DNA from: Erinaceus europaeus | Taxonomy: Eukaryota; Chordata; Mammalia; Eulipotyphla; Erinaceidae | Length of the DNA stretch: 64,000 bases | Reading direction: 5' to 3' | Assembly (NCBI RefSeq): GCF_950295315.1 | Contig: NW_026647628.1 | Coordinates: forward strand, 41,001-105,000 | In this document: positions 60,472-64,000 of the stretch, one piece after another | Layout: each line of letters starts with the position of its first letter | Position numbering within the stretch: position 1 is the first letter of the stretch | Notes under the pieces: generated by a model | Seen by the model: the letters and a program-made list of their open reading frames with translations, nothing else | Told to the model about the DNA's origin: nothing | Databases searched by the model: none | Position numbers and translations under genes: made by a program

Positions 60472-61074
60472 GTATATGTATTTATTTATTGCATCCAGGG
60501 TCACTGCCGGTGCTCAATACATGTACCTGGAATCCACTGCTCCTGCAGACCATTTATTCTCCTTTTGCTGCCTTTGTTCCTTGATCACTGTTGTGCTTCT
60601 TCTTATTGTTGTTGTTGTTACTGTCCTTACATAGGACAGAGAGAAAGGGATAGGGGAGGGGAAAGTCAGAGGTGGAAGAGAAAGCACCCCTGAAGATCTG
60701 CTTCACCCCCTGTAAAGCTACTCCCCTGCAGGTGGGGGTCTGGGGGCCATACCGCAGATCCTTCTGCCTGTCCCCTCATTTGCTCCACCACCTCTTAACC
60801 CTCTGACATTCCGCCCAACCTCCCTGGATTTCCTTTTTACAGCACTAAGACCTGTCTATTTTTTGAATCCTCAATATCCTGAGGATCAGTCTTGGAAATA
60901 GTGTCATGAGAAGACACAGGGGGATCTCTGGAATCAGAGAGCGCCTGGAACAGCAGCTGGGGCTCTAGAGCCAGGGCATGGTCCATCTACCCATCCACCC
61001 TCCACGGAGTCCACCTGCCTGCAACTTGGTCCTGCTCCCTCCCAAAAAGATTTTTCCCTTGTTTCACTGAGAAA
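56971..61074. repeat. Macrosatellite unit 7, type A
   Basis: It shares every type A mark with unit 4, including 'TGTCATCTACTG' and the (TA)n tail (60,426-60,465). Confidence 0.95.
58312..58324. promoter_or_regulatory. X-box-like element and GC core, unit 7
   Basis: Same element as unit 4. Confidence 0.45.
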
Positions 61075-61120
61075 CAGGCATCACACAGGAGAGTCAGCCA
61101 GTGGAAAAAAAAAAAAAAAA

Positions 61121-61157
<37 letters not shown>

Positions 61158-64000
61158 ACTGATGGACCAGCTTCTGGGAAGTACAGGTTTTGAACCTGAA
61201 AACACTGTCTGCCTCTGCCTGTCTCTGAGTCCACTGGAGGAGCCACTGCCCCAAGCAGTCCTTGTGCTCAGAGTGGGGTGTTTTCGCCAGTCCTAGGCTT
61301 GCACAGCGCACTTGGGATTGGGTTGCCTGAGATCCAAATGTTACATTGTAGATTGTTTGCAGTTCCGGCTCCCCAGGACATTGGACAGAACCAACTCCTC
61401 TGGGGATACCCAGAGAAAAAGACTCTTCCCATCCTTAGTGCAAATGGAGTGGAGGGGGAGGGGAGAGATGTGCATGTGTGGGATACTCATGCCCAGGTGT
61501 GTGTGAGGGGCCCTGACAGGGCGTAGAAGGGGGTTGAGGGGCAGAAGGAGACTGTTTGGGGGGCAGGCTGCAGGCAGGGGAGCCCCTGAATAGGTGCAGG
61601 GCTGTGTGTTCCTGTGGTGGCAGGGCGTTAGGGCAGGTCCCCCTGCAGGATGGTGAAGATGGCAGCTGGGCTGGCCCAGGGCCCCCAGGGCTGGAGGGCA
61701 GCAGCAGGCTGGCAGGAAAGGAGGCAAACAGTAGATGACAGTTGGGGAGCTGGGGGACAGGGGGCAAGGGGAAAAGGGGGCATCCTTGCGGAGGAGGGGG
61801 AGGGGGCTGGACTGGAGAGTGGGTGGAGCTGGAGGCAGGCAGGTCCCAAGAATCAGGAACTGACAGGGCCAGATACCTGCACCCACCCACTGGATAGCAG
61901 CTGCAGCAGCCAGAGCAGCAGCCCTGGCTTGCCTAGGCCAAGGGCCCTGAGTGAGTCCCTCTGAGGATGAGGAAGGGGACGGGGAGGGGTAGAGGGAGAG
62001 GGAGGAGGGCCGCTGTCAGCAGGCAACGGGGTCTACAGGGGCCTCCACTATGGAGGCCTGTGTCCAGGTGGCTGCCCGCCAGAACCGGGGCAGCTCAGGG
62101 CTCCCAGGGCCCTGGGGGGTGTCTGTGGGTTGGGGGCTGTCAGTCAGTCAGTCTGTCTGTGTGTCAGTGCACTTGCTTGGACAGGGGCCTGGCGGCCCTT
62201 GGACCCCAGCCCTGGGCTGTCAGATGCCGGCCCCGCCCCCGGACACGCCCCCACCGTGCCCCTTGCGTCAGAGCCCTGCCCACCTGCGCTGGCTTTTGCC
62301 TGGGGCTCTGGCTCTGGTGGCTGGCCACCACACCTCAGATCAAGTTCAGGGTGGGTGTCATGGCTGCTGCCACCACCACTGCCTCCCTAGGGGTCAACTG
62401 GGTGGGCGGGGTCCTCGTGGCCTAGCAACCTCTCGAGCCCTCTGTGATGTCCCCCCCCAGGATTCTGTGTGCATGCGCACTGGCACTGGGCAGCCCAACT
62501 GTCCTGCCACTATGTCAGGCGGCAGCAAGCAGACCCCTGGGCCCTGGCACCGAGGGACCGAAGAACGGGAGGACAGCGCTGACGGACGACGGACCTCGGG
62601 GCTGTCAGCCAAGAGAGCAAAGGAGGAGGTGCGCCCAGGTGCCAGGGAACCGGGCTACAGCTACCTACATGCCTGCCTGCCTTGCTGGATGCCGGTATGC
62701 TACCTCTGTCCATGTGGGTTTCTCAGTTCCTCTCCTGTCCTCTACTGTTCTCTCCTGTCCTCTCCTGTCGTCTACTGTCCTCTACTGTCCTCTCCTCTCC
62801 TCTCCTGTCCGCTCCTCTCCTCTTTTCTCTACTCACTTCCGGGTGCCCTGATCACCAGCTAGAGCGCTTTTGACATTTCACCTGTGACAGCTGCCCACAC
62901 CCCCCCTCCGCGTCCCTGACGTGACCCAGCTCACAGGCTCACCTGCTCACCCCACCCACACCCACACGCCCCACCACATTCCCTGGATCAGCTCCTATGC
63001 CCTATTCAGCCAAACTGCCCAGTTGGCAATGTATCTGTGCAGGCTTGACTGTCTTTATCATTCAAGGTTATATCTCCTTTTGTACTTAGCTTGGTTGATT
63101 GTCGATGGATAGTTGGATGGATGGATGGATGGATGGATGGATGGATGGATGGATGGAAGGATCGAGTGATGCACGGGTTGATCGATTGGTTTTGTAGAGG
63201 CAGAGAGCCATCTAGGGGTACTTGAGACCTCTGGCATAAGAGCCCTTGTCTTCTGTCGAATGTAAAACATTAACACCTCAATAAATAAATGAATAAATGT
63301 ATTAAATAAACTGGGTTAAAAAAAAACGCGGTGTCTTTTCCCTTTCTGAATATGGTATGCTGTGAGGATCATAATAAGGAAAGCATTGTTCTGAGCAGCC
63401 CCTTGAAATATTGGGATATTTCATTTTGCCTTCTTCTTCTTCTTCTTCTTCTTCTTCTTCTTCTTCTTCTTCTTCTTCTTCTTCTTCTTCATCTTCTTCT
63501 TTTTTTTCTTTGCTTTCTATTATCTTGATTTATTTTTTGGAATGGACAGTCAAGAATTGAGAGACAAGGGAGGGATAGAGATTTTGAGAACCAGAGAGAT
63601 ACCTGCAGCACATCTGCACCACTTGTAAAGATTTCCCACTGCAGGTCGGAACCAGGGTCTTGAACCCAGGTCCTCCTACAGTTTAACATGAGTGCTTAAC
63701 CAGGTGAGGCACCACCTGCTAAGCTTAATGTGACATTTTTTTAGCAATGAAAAGAAATTCTCTTGGCTAGGTAAGAAACAAATAAGATAAATATAAGTAA
63801 ATAAAAGTGCTTTTACGTTTACACAGTGGAAACACACACTGGGACATATTCTTGTATAATACTTGTATTATTTATTTATTTATTTATTGCCACAAAGGGT
63901 TATTGCCATAGCGCAGTGCCAGTACCACTAATCCACTGGTCCTATGTTCCATTGTTCCCCTTTTGCTGCCCTTGTGGCTTGAATATTGTGGTTATTAATA
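61075..64000. repeat. Macrosatellite unit 8, type B, cut by the window edge
   Basis: It shares the type B marks with unit 5 ('TTGCGTCAG', 'CATGCGCAC'), with a slightly shorter pyrimidine tract and a longer TTC run (63,429-63,500). The unit continues past the window. Confidence 0.94.
62417..62429. promoter_or_regulatory. X-box-like element and GC core, unit 8
   Basis: Same element as unit 4, with the CpG-bearing 'TGCATGCGCA' at 62,470-62,479 as in unit 5. Confidence 0.45.

Larger units (their letters stand above)
32641..64000. repeat. Macrosatellite array, unit about 4.1 kb
   Basis: A landmark ('CACTGAGAAACAGGCATCA' or close variant) recurs at 34,718, 38,928, 41,880, 44,648, 48,738, 52,861, 56,971 and 61,075. 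Spacings are 4,210, 2,952, 2,768, 4,090, 4,123, 4,110 and 4,104 bases. The last five units are nearly identical; the first three and a partial unit are diverged. The array runs off the right edge. No intact gene was found inside a unit. Confidence 0.97.

Overview
This is mammalian, non-coding-dominated genomic DNA. It is most likely from a hedgehog (Erinaceus or a close relative): I recognise dozens of copies of the tRNA-derived SINE characteristic of that group, whose consensus runs from a tRNA-like head through 'CACCTGCAGGGGAGTC' to an AAC/AAT-rich tail. The species call rests on recognising the SINE, not on a search. No intact protein-coding gene is visible.

Layout. (1) 1-4.9 kb: a truncated L1 3' end, scattered SINEs and a TG microsatellite in otherwise featureless DNA. 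(2) 4.87-8.38 kb, minus strand: an alpha-tubulin gene of TUBA1C type that kept its introns but is broken in three places: a 1-base deletion in exon 2, a destroyed donor site after exon 3 and a nonsense codon at residue 301. (3) 8.4-14.3 kb: old L1/HAL1-like sequence peppered with SINEs, many with clear target-site duplications. (4) 14.9-24.5 kb: a tandem segmental duplication of a roughly 6 kb block whose breakpoints lie in SINEs; the second copy lacks about 2.5 kb. (5) 24.5-31.4 kb: SINE relics and L1-related repeats. (6) 31.37-32.64 kb, minus strand: a truncated endogenous retrovirus (Env transmembrane-subunit remnant, polypurine tract, 3' LTR). (7) 32.64 kb to the end and beyond: a macrosatellite.

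The macrosatellite is the main feature. Its unit is about 4.1 kb. One partial and three diverged units (32.6-44.6 kb; two carry internal deletions of about 1.1-1.3 kb) are followed by five nearly identical units (44.6-64.0 kb). Diagnostic variants show that the young units form an 8.2 kb A-B dimer, arranged A, B, A/B hybrid, A, B, with the hybrid's crossover confined to 54,371-54,557. Each unit has a CG-rich core with GC boxes and a conserved X-box-like (RFX) palindrome, pyrimidine, GGAT and TTC microsatellites, a SINE, and a tail of roughly 330 bp subrepeats built from SINEs lacking their tRNA-like heads. Retroviral LTRs sit at the array's left edge.

The genes do not form a pathway. The window records repeat-driven duplication: SINE-mediated tandem duplication on the left, and unequal exchange of a macrosatellite on the right.
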